The notes beneath the pieces are model-generated. The model worked only from the letters and a program-made list of their open reading frames with translations. It was not told where the DNA came from and did no database searches. Below are positions 8,233-17,031 of a stretch of 61,683 bases of DNA, piece after piece. Origin of the DNA: Methylophaga thiooxydans DMS010 (GTDB lineage Bacteria; Pseudomonadota; Gammaproteobacteria; Nitrosococcales; Methylophagaceae); NCBI RefSeq assembly GCF_000156355.1, contig NZ_GG657892.1, positions 1 through 61,683 on the forward strand, written 5' to 3'. Positions within the stretch are counted from its first letter, which is position 1; every line of letters starts with the position of its first letter. Position numbers and translations under genes: made by a program.

Positions 8233-8783
8233 TGAACATGAAAGAAGCAAGCGAGATGCGACCAGACATACTCACTATCAGTGGTGAATACTTTAACTTT
8301 ATGTGTCCTGAAGAGTCTGAGTTCGACATTTACGTTGCCGCTCATGGCCTATCAAACATTTGCCGCTTCGCTGGCCACACTAATAAGTTCTACAGCGTAG
8401 CCCAACATTCGGTTTATGTGTCTGAAATTGTACCGCCTGAAATGGCTTTGCACGGACTGCTGCATGATGCCGCAGAGGCGTTTGTTGGTGATGTGGCCAG
8501 ACCACTGAAAAACCTCTTGCCCGATTATCGTGAAATAGAGAAGCGTGTTGAAAAAGCCGTGTTAGGCCGTTTTGGGTTAGACGCTGAGATGCCTGCAGAA
8601 GTGAAGCACGCAGACTTGGTCTTGTTAGCCACAGAGCAGCGTGACTTGATGGCACCACACGATGATGAATGGCCGTTAATTAAAGATATTGAGCCATTAA
8701 AAAAAGCCATTGAACCAGTGTCTCCCAGCACAGCGTTTTTAATGTTTGTTGGCCGTTATCTACAAATCGTGGGGCAGCTATGA
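8232..8783 (+). CDS. HD-domain phosphohydrolase (YfbR/DatZ-like)
   Basis: 183 residues from ATG 8232; the longer in-frame version from 8199 would overlap the upstream gene. HD signature: VAQHS (His59), [12 protein letters not shown] (His74, His78-Asp79) and a later [15 protein letters not shown] (third metal-ligand Asp). Families of this type remove phosphates from deoxynucleotides (YfbR 5'-nucleotidase; DatZ dATP triphosphohydrolase of Z-genome phages). Here it probably adjusts the nucleotide pool during replicative transposition. No PurZ is present, so a 2-aminoadenine genome is not indicated. It overlaps the gemA start by four bases. Confidence 0.82.
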   Translation: MNMKEASEMRPDILTISGEYFNFMCPEESEFDIYVAAHGLSNICRFAGHTNKFYSVAQHSVYVSEIVPPEMALHGLLHDAAEAFVGDVARPLKNLLPDYREIEKRVEKAVLGRFGLDAEMPAEVKHADLVLLATEQRDLMAPHDDEWPLIKDIEPLKKAIEPVSPSTAFLMFVGRYLQIVGQL

Positions 8784-9388
8784 GTTCAAGACAAAAGCTA
8801 ATCCAGCTTGTTCATATCGGCGCTAGCCGCTTGTTTAAGGACGAAGAAGCTCGTCGCACATGGCAAGGAGACCATACCGGTGAACGTTCGTGCAGCAAGA
8901 TGACGGACAAAGAATTGAAACATTTAGTCAATTTGCTACGTGATGCCAAAGCGATTAAACCACCTAAACGCGCAGGCAGAAAGCCATTCAATCGCAGCCC
9001 GTATATGGCAAAAATTGAAGCCTTACTGACCGATATGCAACTCAGTTGGGAATACGCTGAAACCATAGCCTGGCACGTCACCGGTGGTAAAGGCCATGCA
9101 ACAACAGGCCGTCCTGGTATTGAACGTCTGGAGTGGGTGCACAAGCGTCAGCAGTTTGAAGCGATCATTGCCGCGTTATATCAGGAACAGAAAAAACGCA
9201 GCCTGCTGCAAACCGTTGAGTACCTACTGGATGCCATGAACCTGAGCGAAAGCTATGTCGAGAAGCTGGTAGCAGGCCGTGCGAATGCCAGCAAGTGGCG
9301 TCGTAATGTGCCGCTACTCAATGCCATCGTCGATCACCTTAATGACAAAGTCGCGTTTGAACGTGCCACTCAAGTAGCGCTGCCATAA
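8780..9388 (+). CDS. gemA: GemA-like regulatory protein (Mu gp16 family)
   Basis: 202 residues with the GemA/DUF1018 pattern: [14 protein letters not shown] at the N-terminus, [13 protein letters not shown], and a repeated-helix C-terminus. In Mu, GemA modulates host gene expression and DNA supercoiling and is co-transcribed with mor. Here too it directly precedes the Mor-type activator. The middle carries a [18 protein letters not shown] basic segment typical of the family. Confidence 0.85.
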   Translation: MSSRQKLIQLVHIGASRLFKDEEARRTWQGDHTGERSCSKMTDKELKHLVNLLRDAKAIKPPKRAGRKPFNRSPYMAKIEALLTDMQLSWEYAETIAWHVTGGKGHATTGRPGIERLEWVHKRQQFEAIIAALYQEQKKRSLLQTVEYLLDAMNLSESYVEKLVAGRANASKWRRNVPLLNAIVDHLNDKVAFERATQVALP

Positions 9389-9404
9389 GCAAGGTACCGA
9401 GCCA

Positions 9405-9779
9405 GTGAATTTACCTGATTATTTACCACCTGTAGCCAGAGAGATAGCCGATGTGATCGGTCTTGATGGACTGTTGCGTCTGGTGAAACAGTTCGGTGGT
9501 GTCACTATTCGAGTGCCGGGGCAAGGTGACCTAAAGCAAGTGCTTAGTCCAGATCAATACAAACAGTTCGTGCATACCTTCCGTAATGAGAAAATCGCCA
9601 TCCCCAAGCTTCAAGCAAGGCTATACCAAGTGGATCTGGCAGAGACAAGCCGTCTGCTTGATCAAGGCTTTACCAAAGCAGAAGTCGCCCGGACACAAAA
9701 AATTACTGAACGCGCTGTCTACAAACGCCAGGCTAAACAGCGTCAACTTGAAAATGACAAACAACAGGATCTCTTTTAA
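9405..9779 (+). CDS. Mor/C-type middle transcription activator
   Basis: 124 residues from a GTG at 9405. Pattern fits the Mor activator family: an N-terminal dimerisation region (PPVAREIADVIGLDGLLRLV), a GGVTIRVPGQG beta segment as in Mor, and a C-terminal HTH (FTKAEVARTQKITERAVYKR). Mor activates the middle promoter by binding a dyad upstream of it. Mu also has a second paralogue, C, for late genes; I see only this one, so a single protein may serve both roles. The nearest dyad downstream is at 10688-10733. Confidence 0.85.
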   Translation: MNLPDYLPPVAREIADVIGLDGLLRLVKQFGGVTIRVPGQGDLKQVLSPDQYKQFVHTFRNEKIAIPKLQARLYQVDLAETSRLLDQGFTKAEVARTQKITERAVYKRQAKQRQLENDKQQDLF

Positions 9780-10687
9780 TGTTCGATTTTATCAATCCAC
9801 TCACAACTGATGACTTCAACGATAGTGTTGAGTTTTTATACCCTAATTTTTTGCCTAAAAAACAAATCACTATGATCTATGCCGATGGCGGCATGGGTAA
9901 AAGCTGGTTGCTTTTCGGGCTGGCAAAATATGCCACTGAACACAACAGTGGTAGTGAGCAAGGCGCGATGAATGTGCTGTACATCGATGTCGATAACCCC
10001 ATCAGTGTGCTGAAAGAGCGTGGCATCGAACATAAACTGATCGAAGCCTGCCCGAATCTAACCTACTCGCACCGCAGTAAGTTCAATGGTGAGCCACTCG
10101 AACTGCTGGATGAGCTTGAAAACAGAGCCTATGGCAACGCGTTTAAAAACATGCTGCTGATGCTGGACAGTCTCAGAGACTTTGGTGATATCAATAATGA
10201 CCTGACAGCCATGCGGATCGGCAACAAGCTGAAAAAGATACGTGACGCCGGTGCCACCATTATTGTGTTGCATCACTCCACCAAGAACGGCAGCAACTAT
10301 CAAGGATCAAACAACCTACGTAACAGCGTCGATAATATGTACCGTCTTATCAAAGCGGACTCGCCCGAAGGTGAAATTCGCTGGCTGCTCGAAGTTAAAA
10401 AAGAACGTGCTGCCATTGCCAATATCGCACTAAGAATAGAAGTGGCAGATCTGTTTTTAACCGAACTGGATCTCGACGAAGTCACACTCAACGATGAAGA
10501 AAGAGCGTTTATCGACAAGGTAAAAACCGTGCTGAAGGAGCAAGGTAGTTTGAATAAAACCAAGCTACTGGACGCCTGCGGTCACAAAAAAGATGATAAA
10601 ACCGCCCGTGATAGACTAGATCGCTTTGACCGTATTCACTGGCAATCTGAGAAAATAAAAGGTGCTTACACCTATAGTTTGGTTTAA
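9779..10687 (+). CDS. RepA/AAA_25-like ATPase (RecA fold)
   Basis: 302 residues with a RecA-type P-loop DGGMGKS (36-42) and Walker B LLMLDS (Asp130), followed by IIVLHHSTKNG, the usual signature of RepA-type replicative helicase/AAA_25 proteins. Residues 230-300 look like a winged helix. This is not a Mu gene: Mu recruits host replication proteins. The phage may carry its own helicase-like or helicase-loading factor. It is coupled to mor by TAATG. An alternative is an ATPase linked to a primase that is missing here. Confidence 0.75.
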   Translation: MFDFINPLTTDDFNDSVEFLYPNFLPKKQITMIYADGGMGKSWLLFGLAKYATEHNSGSEQGAMNVLYIDVDNPISVLKERGIEHKLIEACPNLTYSHRSKFNGEPLELLDELENRAYGNAFKNMLLMLDSLRDFGDINNDLTAMRIGNKLKKIRDAGATIIVLHHSTKNGSNYQGSNNLRNSVDNMYRLIKADSPEGEIRWLLEVKKERAAIANIALRIEVADLFLTELDLDEVTLNDEERAFIDKVKTVLKEQGSLNKTKLLDACGHKKDDKTARDRLDRFDRIHWQSEKIKGAYTYSLV

Positions 10688-10733
10688 CAACCACTACAAC
10701 GCGAACAACCTATCTGCTAAGTTGTAGCGGTTG
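10688..10733 (+). promoter_or_regulatory. Inverted repeat upstream of the secreted-protein and lysis genes
   Basis: CAACCACTACAAC (10688-10700) and GTTGTAGCGGTTG (10721-10733) match at 12 of 13 positions as an inverted repeat, with a further CGGTTGTTG at 10736. It could be the binding dyad of the Mor-type activator for the late promoter, or an RNA hairpin ending the early operon. The absence of a T-run favours the first. Confidence 0.5.
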
Positions 10734-10762
10734 TATCGGTTGTTGATAAAAGGAACTTAAAA

Positions 10763-11083
10763 ATGAAAAAACTCGCTTTTTGTATCTATGCGCTACTACT
10801 TTCTTCATCAGTTTTTGCAGCCGATGACTCACTCTTCCAGCCATGGTGTGATGCTTTCACTGCTCAGGGTATGGTGAGTTTGGCAGCGAATCGCATTTAT
10901 GGCAGCCCCAGTACATTGAATGATGAGCAGTATGAGTCGCGTAGTAACTGGGTAAATAATAGCTACCGAATGGCAGCTGAGAGATTTGCAGCCCGTTCCG
11001 GGCAGAGTTTTGAAAAAGTAGATATGGATGCAATGTCAAACGGTTGGGTTCAACGGTGTCAGCTGAAAGACCAAGTCCAATGA
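10763..11083 (+). CDS. Small secreted protein with signal peptide, unknown
   Basis: 106 residues. A textbook signal peptide (MKKLAFCIYALLLSSSVFA, cleavage before AD) leads to an 87-residue mature part with two cysteines (PWCDAF and VQRCQL) that probably form a disulphide. AAGGAA precedes the ATG. The mature protein should be periplasmic. It stands alone between a dyad and a terminator, the signature of a moron gene. Possible roles are superinfection exclusion, lysis control or envelope modification; no family was recognised. Confidence 0.75.
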   Translation: MKKLAFCIYALLLSSSVFAADDSLFQPWCDAFTAQGMVSLAANRIYGSPSTLNDEQYESRSNWVNNSYRMAAERFAARSGQSFEKVDMDAMSNGWVQRCQLKDQVQ

Positions 11084-11196
11084 ATCTTATAGGTAAATTT
11101 CCAGCTTGGTTATAACTTCCAGCCAGTCTGAAAAAAATAACTCAAGATTGCCCAGACTTCTAAAACCTGCTTAACTAAATTGTAGTAACACCCCAG

Positions 11197-11227
11197 CGCC
11201 CTGAACTCATTCAGGGCGTTTTTGTTT
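11197..11227 (+). terminator. Rho-independent terminator before the lysis genes
   Basis: CGCCCTGAA (11197-11205) pairs perfectly with TTCAGGGCG (11210-11218), followed by TTTTT-G-TTT. It ends the transcript of the secreted-protein gene. Lysis and head genes downstream need read-through or a new promoter. Confidence 0.88.
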
Positions 11228-11242
11228 GTGCCAGAAAGCATC

Positions 11243-11797
11243 ATGCAACCCATGGACACAAACAAAACCTACCCAGAACTTTTCCTCAAAGCAGTCAATC
11301 ATGTCTTGAAGATTGAAGGCGGCTATGTGGATGATCCAAACGATGCCGGTGGCGAAACCAACTACGGCATCAGCAAGCGTCAATACCCCCATCTTAATAT
11401 CAGACTGCTGACATTAGATGATGCCATTGCACTCTATTTCCGTGACTACTGGCAAGCCTATGGCTGTGGCGATTTGCCACCAGTCATTGGTTGTTTCTTG
11501 TTTGACTCGGTAGTAAACCACCGGCCCAAAACAGCAATCAAATTCCTTCAATGCGCTTATCGCGTGGAAGTAGATGGTGTGATCGGTGATGAAACGCTTG
11601 GCGCTATCAGACGTTTCGCTAATAACGAAGACTACCTTACTAACAAGCTCACTCTCAGCCTTGCCTATCGGGCTGACTTCTATCATGACCTCGCCGTTGA
11701 AAACCCATCACAAGAACGCTTCATTATGGGCTGGATGCGCCGTCTGTTTGTGTTGCAGCAATTTATCAATACAGAGGTGACTCATGGAGCCGATTAG
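11243..11797 (+). CDS. Endolysin, GH108 N-acetylmuramidase
   Basis: 184 residues from ATG 11243; a second ATG at 11252 is possible. It carries the GH108 signature KIEGGYVDDPNDAGGETNYG with catalytic Glu25, then a peptidoglycan-binding-3 type C-terminal part (GVIGDETLGAIR). It hydrolyses the glycan backbone of peptidoglycan for host lysis. It has no signal peptide, so it needs the adjacent holin to reach the wall. It overlaps the holin gene by 14 bases. The first codons lie just after the T-run of the preceding terminator. Confidence 0.92.
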   Translation: MQPMDTNKTYPELFLKAVNHVLKIEGGYVDDPNDAGGETNYGISKRQYPHLNIRLLTLDDAIALYFRDYWQAYGCGDLPPVIGCFLFDSVVNHRPKTAIKFLQCAYRVEVDGVIGDETLGAIRRFANNEDYLTNKLTLSLAYRADFYHDLAVENPSQERFIMGWMRRLFVLQQFINTEVTHGAD

Positions 11798-12362
11798 CAT
11801 TGCTTTAGGATTAGCGCAATTCGTGCCGGGGCTAACCCGGCTTTTAATGGGGGATAGGGCTGGTAACGTCGCTGATAAGGTTGTTAAAGCAGCCAATGCA
11901 GTAACGGGCGCAGGTAACGCTGATGAAGCCTTAGCCAAAATAAAGCATGATCCAGAGCTTCAACTAAAACTGCAAAAAGAAATGAACGTTATCGTTCTCG
12001 CCGAACTAGAAGCCGAGAACAAGCAGTTGGCCACCATCAACGCCACCATGCGAACCGAGTACACCTCTGGCGATTCATTCGTCCGTCGCTGGAGACCTTT
12101 CTTCGGTTACACCATTGCCGTGACATGGTTTGTACAAATGTCTGCTTTGGGCATTGTGATCGTTATTTCACCGAATGACGCTCCTGCTGTTATCAATGCC
12201 ATGGTCAACCTATCTGGTATGTGGGCAATCGCGCTTGCTGTGCTGGGTGTCTCAGTGAAAAAGCGTTCTGATGATAAACAAGTGTCAGCCGGACAAACGC
12301 CACCTCCGGGCGTATTTCAGAATCTATCTACTCTTTTAAGCCGTAACAAGGAAAGTAAATAA
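11784..12362 (+). CDS. Holin of 3TM type (PF11351-like)
   Basis: 192 residues: an amphipathic N-terminus (PISIALGLAQFVPGLTRLLM), a helical charged middle and two clear membrane helices near 105-135 and 140-160, ending in a charged tail. The pattern fits the 3TM holin family also found in gene transfer agents. It would form lesions in the inner membrane to release the endolysin. GAGGTGA precedes the ATG, inside the endolysin 3' end. Confidence 0.85.
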   Translation: MEPISIALGLAQFVPGLTRLLMGDRAGNVADKVVKAANAVTGAGNADEALAKIKHDPELQLKLQKEMNVIVLAELEAENKQLATINATMRTEYTSGDSFVRRWRPFFGYTIAVTWFVQMSALGIVIVISPNDAPAVINAMVNLSGMWAIALAVLGVSVKKRSDDKQVSAGQTPPPGVFQNLSTLLSRNKESK

Positions 12363-12364
12363 GC

Positions 12365-12592
12365 ATGGTGGACGTGTTCGACCGCGCCCAGGAGCGCGAA
12401 CAAAAAGACAGGGATATCGCGATTCAGACGGTGCTTCGAAGTAGCAGAGAAACAGAACAACCTGATGAAGAAAACGGTATTCGCTATTGCTTGGATTGTG
12501 GTGAGCCGATTCCAAATAAAAGACTGGAAGCAAGACCAGACGCGGTGCGCTGTGTGGACTGTCAAAACATTAAGGCTAAGCGGGAGCGATAA
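12365..12592 (+). CDS. DksA/TraR-family C4 zinc-finger protein
   Basis: 75 residues with CLDCGEPIP and CVDCQNI, the four-cysteine zinc finger of TraR/DksA proteins, and an N-terminal helix that in TraR reaches the RNA polymerase secondary channel. TraR mimics DksA plus ppGpp and shifts transcription away from ribosomal promoters. Genes of this family are common in Mu-like phages at this position. It may favour phage late transcription. Confidence 0.9.
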   Translation: MVDVFDRAQEREQKDRDIAIQTVLRSSRETEQPDEENGIRYCLDCGEPIPNKRLEARPDAVRCVDCQNIKAKRER

Positions 12593-12928
12593 ATGGAATT
12601 AGATTACACCGCATACAGGTTTTGGTTTGATGTGTTTCTGGCTTTTTTGTTTGCAGGTAATTGGGTTTACACCTGGCTAATCAATCGCCATCGCGTGAAT
12701 AAAACAGAGATTAAAGAAGTGAGCCAGCAGATAGTTAAAGTAGTTAGCCGAATGGATATCGTTGAAGAGCGAATGAATGGTGCACCAACGCATACCGACC
12801 TTAGCAATATCTACAATCGCATGAATGGAATGAGTGAAAACATCAGCGAAATGACTGGCTCTTTGAAAGCCATGACAACCCAGCTAACGCTAATCAATGA
12901 CTATCTGTTACGAGGAGATAAGCGGTGA
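12593..12928 (+). CDS. DUF2730-type membrane protein (Mu gp25-like)
   Basis: 111 residues with one N-terminal membrane helix (FWFDVFLAFLFAGNWVYTWL) and a long cytoplasmic coiled-coil-like tail (IKEVSQQIVKVVSRMDIVEE and following). This is the pattern of DUF2730 phage proteins next to Mu gp26. Function is unknown; the position among lysis genes suggests a membrane or lysis accessory. Confidence 0.82.
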   Translation: MELDYTAYRFWFDVFLAFLFAGNWVYTWLINRHRVNKTEIKEVSQQIVKVVSRMDIVEERMNGAPTHTDLSNIYNRMNGMSENISEMTGSLKAMTTQLTLINDYLLRGDKR

Positions 12929-13215
12929 GCTTTAATCAAATACTCACAGAATCTATTCGTCTTGCCTTATTGCAGGCATTGGAGCAAGACCCTGGCTACT
13001 CGCATAACGAAAACATCTTGCAAATGATTTTGGCCAGTGTTGGTCATGATGTGTCTGCTGATCGTGTTCGTACCGAATTGCGCTGGCTGGAAGAGCAAGG
13101 TCTGCTGGCGATTACAACGGTTGGTGAATTGTTGATTGCCAAGGTGACTCAGCGTGGCGTCGATGTTGCGCTGGGGCGGAGCCGAATTGATGGTATTGGG
13201 AGAGCGCGACCATGA
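12925..13215 (+). CDS. Mu gp26-like winged-helix protein
   Basis: 96 residues from a GTG preceded by GAGGAG. Pattern (MSFNQILTESIRLALLQALE, GYSHNENILQ, VSADRVRTELRWLEEQGLL) matches the VpaChn25_0724/gp26 phage family, which has an ArsR-like winged helix. It is always found just before the small terminase gene in Mu-like phages and may regulate late genes or packaging. Both its ends overlap its neighbours. Confidence 0.85.
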   Translation: MSFNQILTESIRLALLQALEQDPGYSHNENILQMILASVGHDVSADRVRTELRWLEEQGLLAITTVGELLIAKVTQRGVDVALGRSRIDGIGRARP

Positions 13216-13385
13216 TTAGAAAATTAAAGAACTGGCTGTTACAGCAAGATATAAAGAGCTTCGGCAAAGAAGTGTTAAAGAGTGTGGTTATTTTTTGCTA
13301 CATCATTGCCGCTGGTTATTTCTTTGGTGTTGGGATGTCACATTCTTATTCACCCATCACCATCAGCGTAGAGACGACTGAATAA
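13212..13385 (+). CDS. 57-residue single-pass membrane protein
   Basis: A short gene starting with ATGA overlap on gp26 and ending with TAATG overlap on the small terminase gene, so its translation is tied to both. An N-terminal basic amphipathic helix (MIRKLKNWLLQQDIK) precedes one membrane helix (VVIFCYIIAAGYFFGVGM). It could be a pinholin, antiholin or spanin-like accessory, but no family is recognised. Confidence 0.72.
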   Translation: MIRKLKNWLLQQDIKSFGKEVLKSVVIFCYIIAAGYFFGVGMSHSYSPITISVETTE

Positions 13386-13933
13386 TGGCTCGCGCCTCAT
13401 CCATTGAGCAATTGCCAGCCGATATTCTGGAGCAGCTGCAAACCCTGTTGCGAGATCCGCGAGTCTCACAACTGGATGCCACAGCACAAATCAATGCCAT
13501 CCTTGAACAGCTCGGCACTGATGATCGCGTCAGCAAGTCTGCGGTCAATCGATATGCCGTCAAGATGAAAGATGTCGGAGCCAAACTACAGCAATCACGC
13601 GAACTGGCCAGCATGTGGATCGGCAAGCTGGGCGCTGCACCGCAAGGCCAGGTTGGTAAGTTAGTCAATGAAATCATCCGCACGATGGCGTTTGATTCAG
13701 CAATGCATATGGCTGAAGGTGATACCCCTGTAGAGCCAAAAATGCTGGCTCAATTGGCACTCGCTGTTCAGCGACTGGAGTCAGCGGCCAATATGAATGA
13801 AGAGCGAGAGAAAGCCATCAGAGCCGAAGCCGCTAACGAAGCTGCAGCGACAGCTGAAAAGTCTATGGTCAGCCAAGGCATGAGCCAAAAAGCAATTGAT
13901 TCAATCAAGACAGAAATACTGGGGCTGGGTTAA
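13385..13933 (+). CDS. Small terminase subunit (Mu gp27, DUF3486)
   Basis: 182 residues. Starts MARASSIEQLPADILEQLQT, the standard beginning of the gp27/DUF3486 family, with an N-terminal HTH-like DNA-recognition part and a helical oligomerisation region (residues 60-180). It recognises the packaging site near the left end and recruits the large subunit for headful packaging. It is directly followed by the large terminase gene. Confidence 0.92.
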   Translation: MARASSIEQLPADILEQLQTLLRDPRVSQLDATAQINAILEQLGTDDRVSKSAVNRYAVKMKDVGAKLQQSRELASMWIGKLGAAPQGQVGKLVNEIIRTMAFDSAMHMAEGDTPVEPKMLAQLALAVQRLESAANMNEEREKAIRAEAANEAAATAEKSMVSQGMSQKAIDSIKTEILGLG

Positions 13934-13936
13934 GCG

Positions 13937-15463
13937 ATGGGCGCTGCTTTAGCCATATACAAAGATTACGATCCGAATGATGTCCTGCTGCCATATCAAA
14001 AGAACTGGATGGCAGATGACAGTATTCTTAAGCTTGCTGAAAAGTCACGACGTACAGGTTTAACTTGGGCTGAAGCAGCCGATCAAGTATTAGCCGCCTC
14101 ATCGTCAAAGGCTGCGGGCGGTACCAACTGCTACTACGTTGGTTCTAATAAAGAGATGGCCGTAGAGTTTATTGATGCTTGTTCGATGTGGGCTAAGTCA
14201 TTCAATAAGGCTGCCTCAGCCATTGAAGAGGAAATCTTTGAAGATGAAGACAAAGATATTCTCACCTTCACTATTCGCTTTGCCAGCGGCTTTAAGATTC
14301 AGGCACTCAGCTCACGACCCAGCAATATGCGTGGTCGTCAGGGTAATGTCTGCATTGATGAGGCGGCATTCCATGATGCACTTGATGAGCTTTTAAAAGC
14401 TGCGTTAGCTCTGACGATGTGGGGCAGCAAAATTCGAATCATCTCTACGCATAATGGCGTAGAAAACCTGTTCAATGAACTCATCGAAGACAGTCGATCT
14501 GGAAAAAAAGATTACAGCGTTCATCGAATCACACTGGATGATGCGTGTGAAATGGGTCTCTATAAACGCATCTGCCAAATTCAGAAAATTCAATGGACAC
14601 AAGAAGGCGAAGACGAATGGAAAGCTGGGCTTCGTAAAAATACTGCCAGTACCGAAGATGCCGAAGAAGAATATGACTGCGTCCCCAAACAAGGCGGTGG
14701 CACCTATATCAGCCGCGCCCTACGTGAGTCCCGCATGCATGATGTGCCGGTGCTGCGCTATTCCGGTACCGCCGAGTTCAACCTGTGGCCAGAGCATCTT
14801 CGCCAGGCAGAAATGCTGGCCTGGTGTGAGGTTAATTTAAAGCCGCTTTTAGACCAGTTAAATCCCAATTTACGCCACGTTTTAGGCGAAGATTTTGGTC
14901 GCTCCGGTGACTTAACCGTGCTGACACCGATGACCATCAGTCAGCAGCTCAGGCGCGTAGTGCCATTTATGGTTGAACTGCACAACGTGCCGTTCAAGCA
15001 GCAAGAGCAGGTGCTGTTTTATATCTGTGATCGTTTGCCTCGATTCAGTGCGGCCAAGCTGGATGCCCGTGGTAATGGTCAGTATCTGGCAGAGCAAGCC
15101 AAGTACCGCTATGGCGTCAATGTGGTCGAAGAAGTGATGCTTAGCCAAAGCTGGTACCTGGATAATATGCCCAAGTTCAAAGCTGCGTTTGAGGACGACA
15201 CCATTCTTATCCCGCGTGATGCCGATGTCGCAGACGATATCGGTGCGCTGCAAGTGATTAAAGGTGTACCGAAATTGCCCGATGGTAAAACCGATGCTGC
15301 CAAAAGCCGACACGGTGACGCAGCGATTAGTTTGGTCATGGCGCATGCTGCCAGCTTTGATTTGGCTTCACCGATTGAGTGGACAGCAGCCCCCAGCAAA
15401 ACCGAACGCGACAACCCCGACAACGACTACAGCAGCCTGATGCAAAAAGGCGGTGGATGGTAA
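13937..15463 (+). CDS. Large terminase subunit (Mu gp28)
   Basis: 508 residues. The ATPase domain shows a degenerate P-loop (EKSRRTGLTWA) and Walker B-like VCIDEAAF. The C-terminal nuclease domain begins around LGEDFGRSGD with acidic metal ligands and continues to KLDARGNGQYLAEQ. It pumps DNA into proheads through the portal and makes the headful cut. Length agrees with Mu gp28 (about 550). Confidence 0.95.
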   Translation: MGAALAIYKDYDPNDVLLPYQKNWMADDSILKLAEKSRRTGLTWAEAADQVLAASSSKAAGGTNCYYVGSNKEMAVEFIDACSMWAKSFNKAASAIEEEIFEDEDKDILTFTIRFASGFKIQALSSRPSNMRGRQGNVCIDEAAFHDALDELLKAALALTMWGSKIRIISTHNGVENLFNELIEDSRSGKKDYSVHRITLDDACEMGLYKRICQIQKIQWTQEGEDEWKAGLRKNTASTEDAEEEYDCVPKQGGGTYISRALRESRMHDVPVLRYSGTAEFNLWPEHLRQAEMLAWCEVNLKPLLDQLNPNLRHVLGEDFGRSGDLTVLTPMTISQQLRRVVPFMVELHNVPFKQQEQVLFYICDRLPRFSAAKLDARGNGQYLAEQAKYRYGVNVVEEVMLSQSWYLDNMPKFKAAFEDDTILIPRDADVADDIGALQVIKGVPKLPDGKTDAAKSRHGDAAISLVMAHAASFDLASPIEWTAAPSKTERDNPDNDYSSLMQKGGGW

Positions 15464-15465
15464 CA

Positions 15466-17031
15466 ATGGAACAAGTAAGAACAAGTCAAATCGTAGATGC
15501 CGCTGGTAAGCCAGTACAGGTGCGAGAAGCACTGAGTGAAGAGCAAACATCCAAGCTCGGCTTTATCAGTAAAGAGTTTGAGAACCATCCTTCAGGTGGT
15601 TTAACACCACGCAAGTTAGCCAGCATTCTGCAAGCAGCTGAACAAGGCAATCTGGTCGAACAGGCCGACCTGTTTGAAGATATGGAAGAAAAAGATGCCC
15701 ATGTCTTTGCGGAAATGAGTAAGCGAAAACGGGCGTTGATGGGTGTCGATTGGGATGTGGTCGCACCGCGTAATGCCGATAAAAAAGAAGAAGCGCTTGC
15801 CGAAGAGGTCAAAGAGTGGCTGCTTGACATGGAAGACTTCGAAGATCACCTTTTCGATATCGGTGATGCGATTGGCAAAGGCTATTCGATGCTGGAACTC
15901 GGTTGGCATAAGCTGGGTAAAACGCTGTTACCAACGCTAGAGCATCAATCAGCACGCCTATTTACCATCGATGAAAATGATCGCAAAAAGATTCTGCTGC
16001 GTAACAGTGGTGGCAGAGGTGATGAATTGTGGCCGTTTGGCTGGGTAACGCATGTTCATAAAGCCAAGTCTGGCAGCATTGCCCGTGGCGGTTTGCATCG
16101 TATCCTCGCATGGCCATACCTGTTTAAAAACTACAGCATTCGGGATCTGGCCGAGTTTCTGGAAGTCTATGGCATACCAATGCGACTCGGCACTTACCCC
16201 AGCGGTGCCAGTGATGAAGAAAAAAATACCTTGCTTCGCGCCGTCATTGGTATCGGCCACAGTGCTGCAGGCATCATGCCCGATGGTATGGATGTCGATT
16301 TTAAAGAGGCCGCCAAGGGAGCCAGCGACCCATACCAGTTTATGATCAACTGGTGCGAGTCGGTTCAGTCTAAAGCGATTCTCGGTGGCACCTTAACCAG
16401 TACGGCACAAAATACCGGTCTGGGTTCTAACCTGGGTGATATCCATAATGAAGTGCGTCATGATCTGCTGGTCAGTGACGTGCGGCAAATTGCTGGCACC
16501 TTAAACCGTGACCTACTTTGGCCAATGGTTGCACTCAATATTCCCGGTGCCGATCCACGCCGTGGCCCACGTATCAAGTTCATCTCTGAGGAAGGTGAAG
16601 AACTTAACGAACGCGCCGAACGCGATAAGCTTTTGTTCGATATGGGCTACCGGCTTAACCAAGAAAAACTGACGGAGATCTATGGTGAAGGCTATGAACC
16701 GGTTCCAACTAACACCCCTGAACAAAATGATGCTGCACGCCCGAATGCCGCCGCTACCGCTGCAGCCAAAGCCGGTGATAATGAAACAGAGTTAGATGGT
16801 GTTGTGAATCAACTGGCAACACAAGCACAGTCACCGTTAGACGACCTTTATAACCGTATTAAATCCTTATTAGAGGAAGTGGATGATAACGGTGGCACGC
16901 TAGAAGACTTTCAGGATCGCCTGGTCGAAGCATTCGGTTTTCTTGACCCGGAAGAACTTGCTGACGTGATTCAAATGGCGCTGGCCACCGCTGAGCTGGC
17001 TGGGCGTTATGAGGTGTCTGAAAATGACTGA
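15466..17031 (+). CDS. Portal protein (Mu gp29, DUF935)
   Basis: 521 residues from ATG 15466, chosen over earlier in-frame codons because GGTGG lies eight bases upstream and the longer reading would overlap the terminase gene. It fits DUF935: DVVAPRNADKKEEALAEEVK, EYGIP-type EVYGIPMRLGTYP, and SKAILGGTLTS. The dodecameric portal forms the DNA channel at one head vertex. The C-terminal 60 residues are acidic. Confidence 0.95.
   Translation: MEQVRTSQIVDAAGKPVQVREALSEEQTSKLGFISKEFENHPSGGLTPRKLASILQAAEQGNLVEQADLFEDMEEKDAHVFAEMSKRKRALMGVDWDVVAPRNADKKEEALAEEVKEWLLDMEDFEDHLFDIGDAIGKGYSMLELGWHKLGKTLLPTLEHQSARLFTIDENDRKKILLRNSGGRGDELWPFGWVTHVHKAKSGSIARGGLHRILAWPYLFKNYSIRDLAEFLEVYGIPMRLGTYPSGASDEEKNTLLRAVIGIGHSAAGIMPDGMDVDFKEAAKGASDPYQFMINWCESVQSKAILGGTLTSTAQNTGLGSNLGDIHNEVRHDLLVSDVRQIAGTLNRDLLWPMVALNIPGADPRRGPRIKFISEEGEELNERAERDKLLFDMGYRLNQEKLTEIYGEGYEPVPTNTPEQNDAARPNAAATAAAKAGDNETELDGVVNQLATQAQSPLDDLYNRIKSLLEEVDDNGGTLEDFQDRLVEAFGFLDPEELADVIQMALATAELAGRYEVSEND

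Noticed and set aside
8232..8783. Z-genome (2-aminoadenine) biosynthesis because of a DatZ-like HD protein
   Set aside because: No PurZ-type enzyme or DpoZ-like polymerase is encoded in the phage, so there is no support for base replacement.
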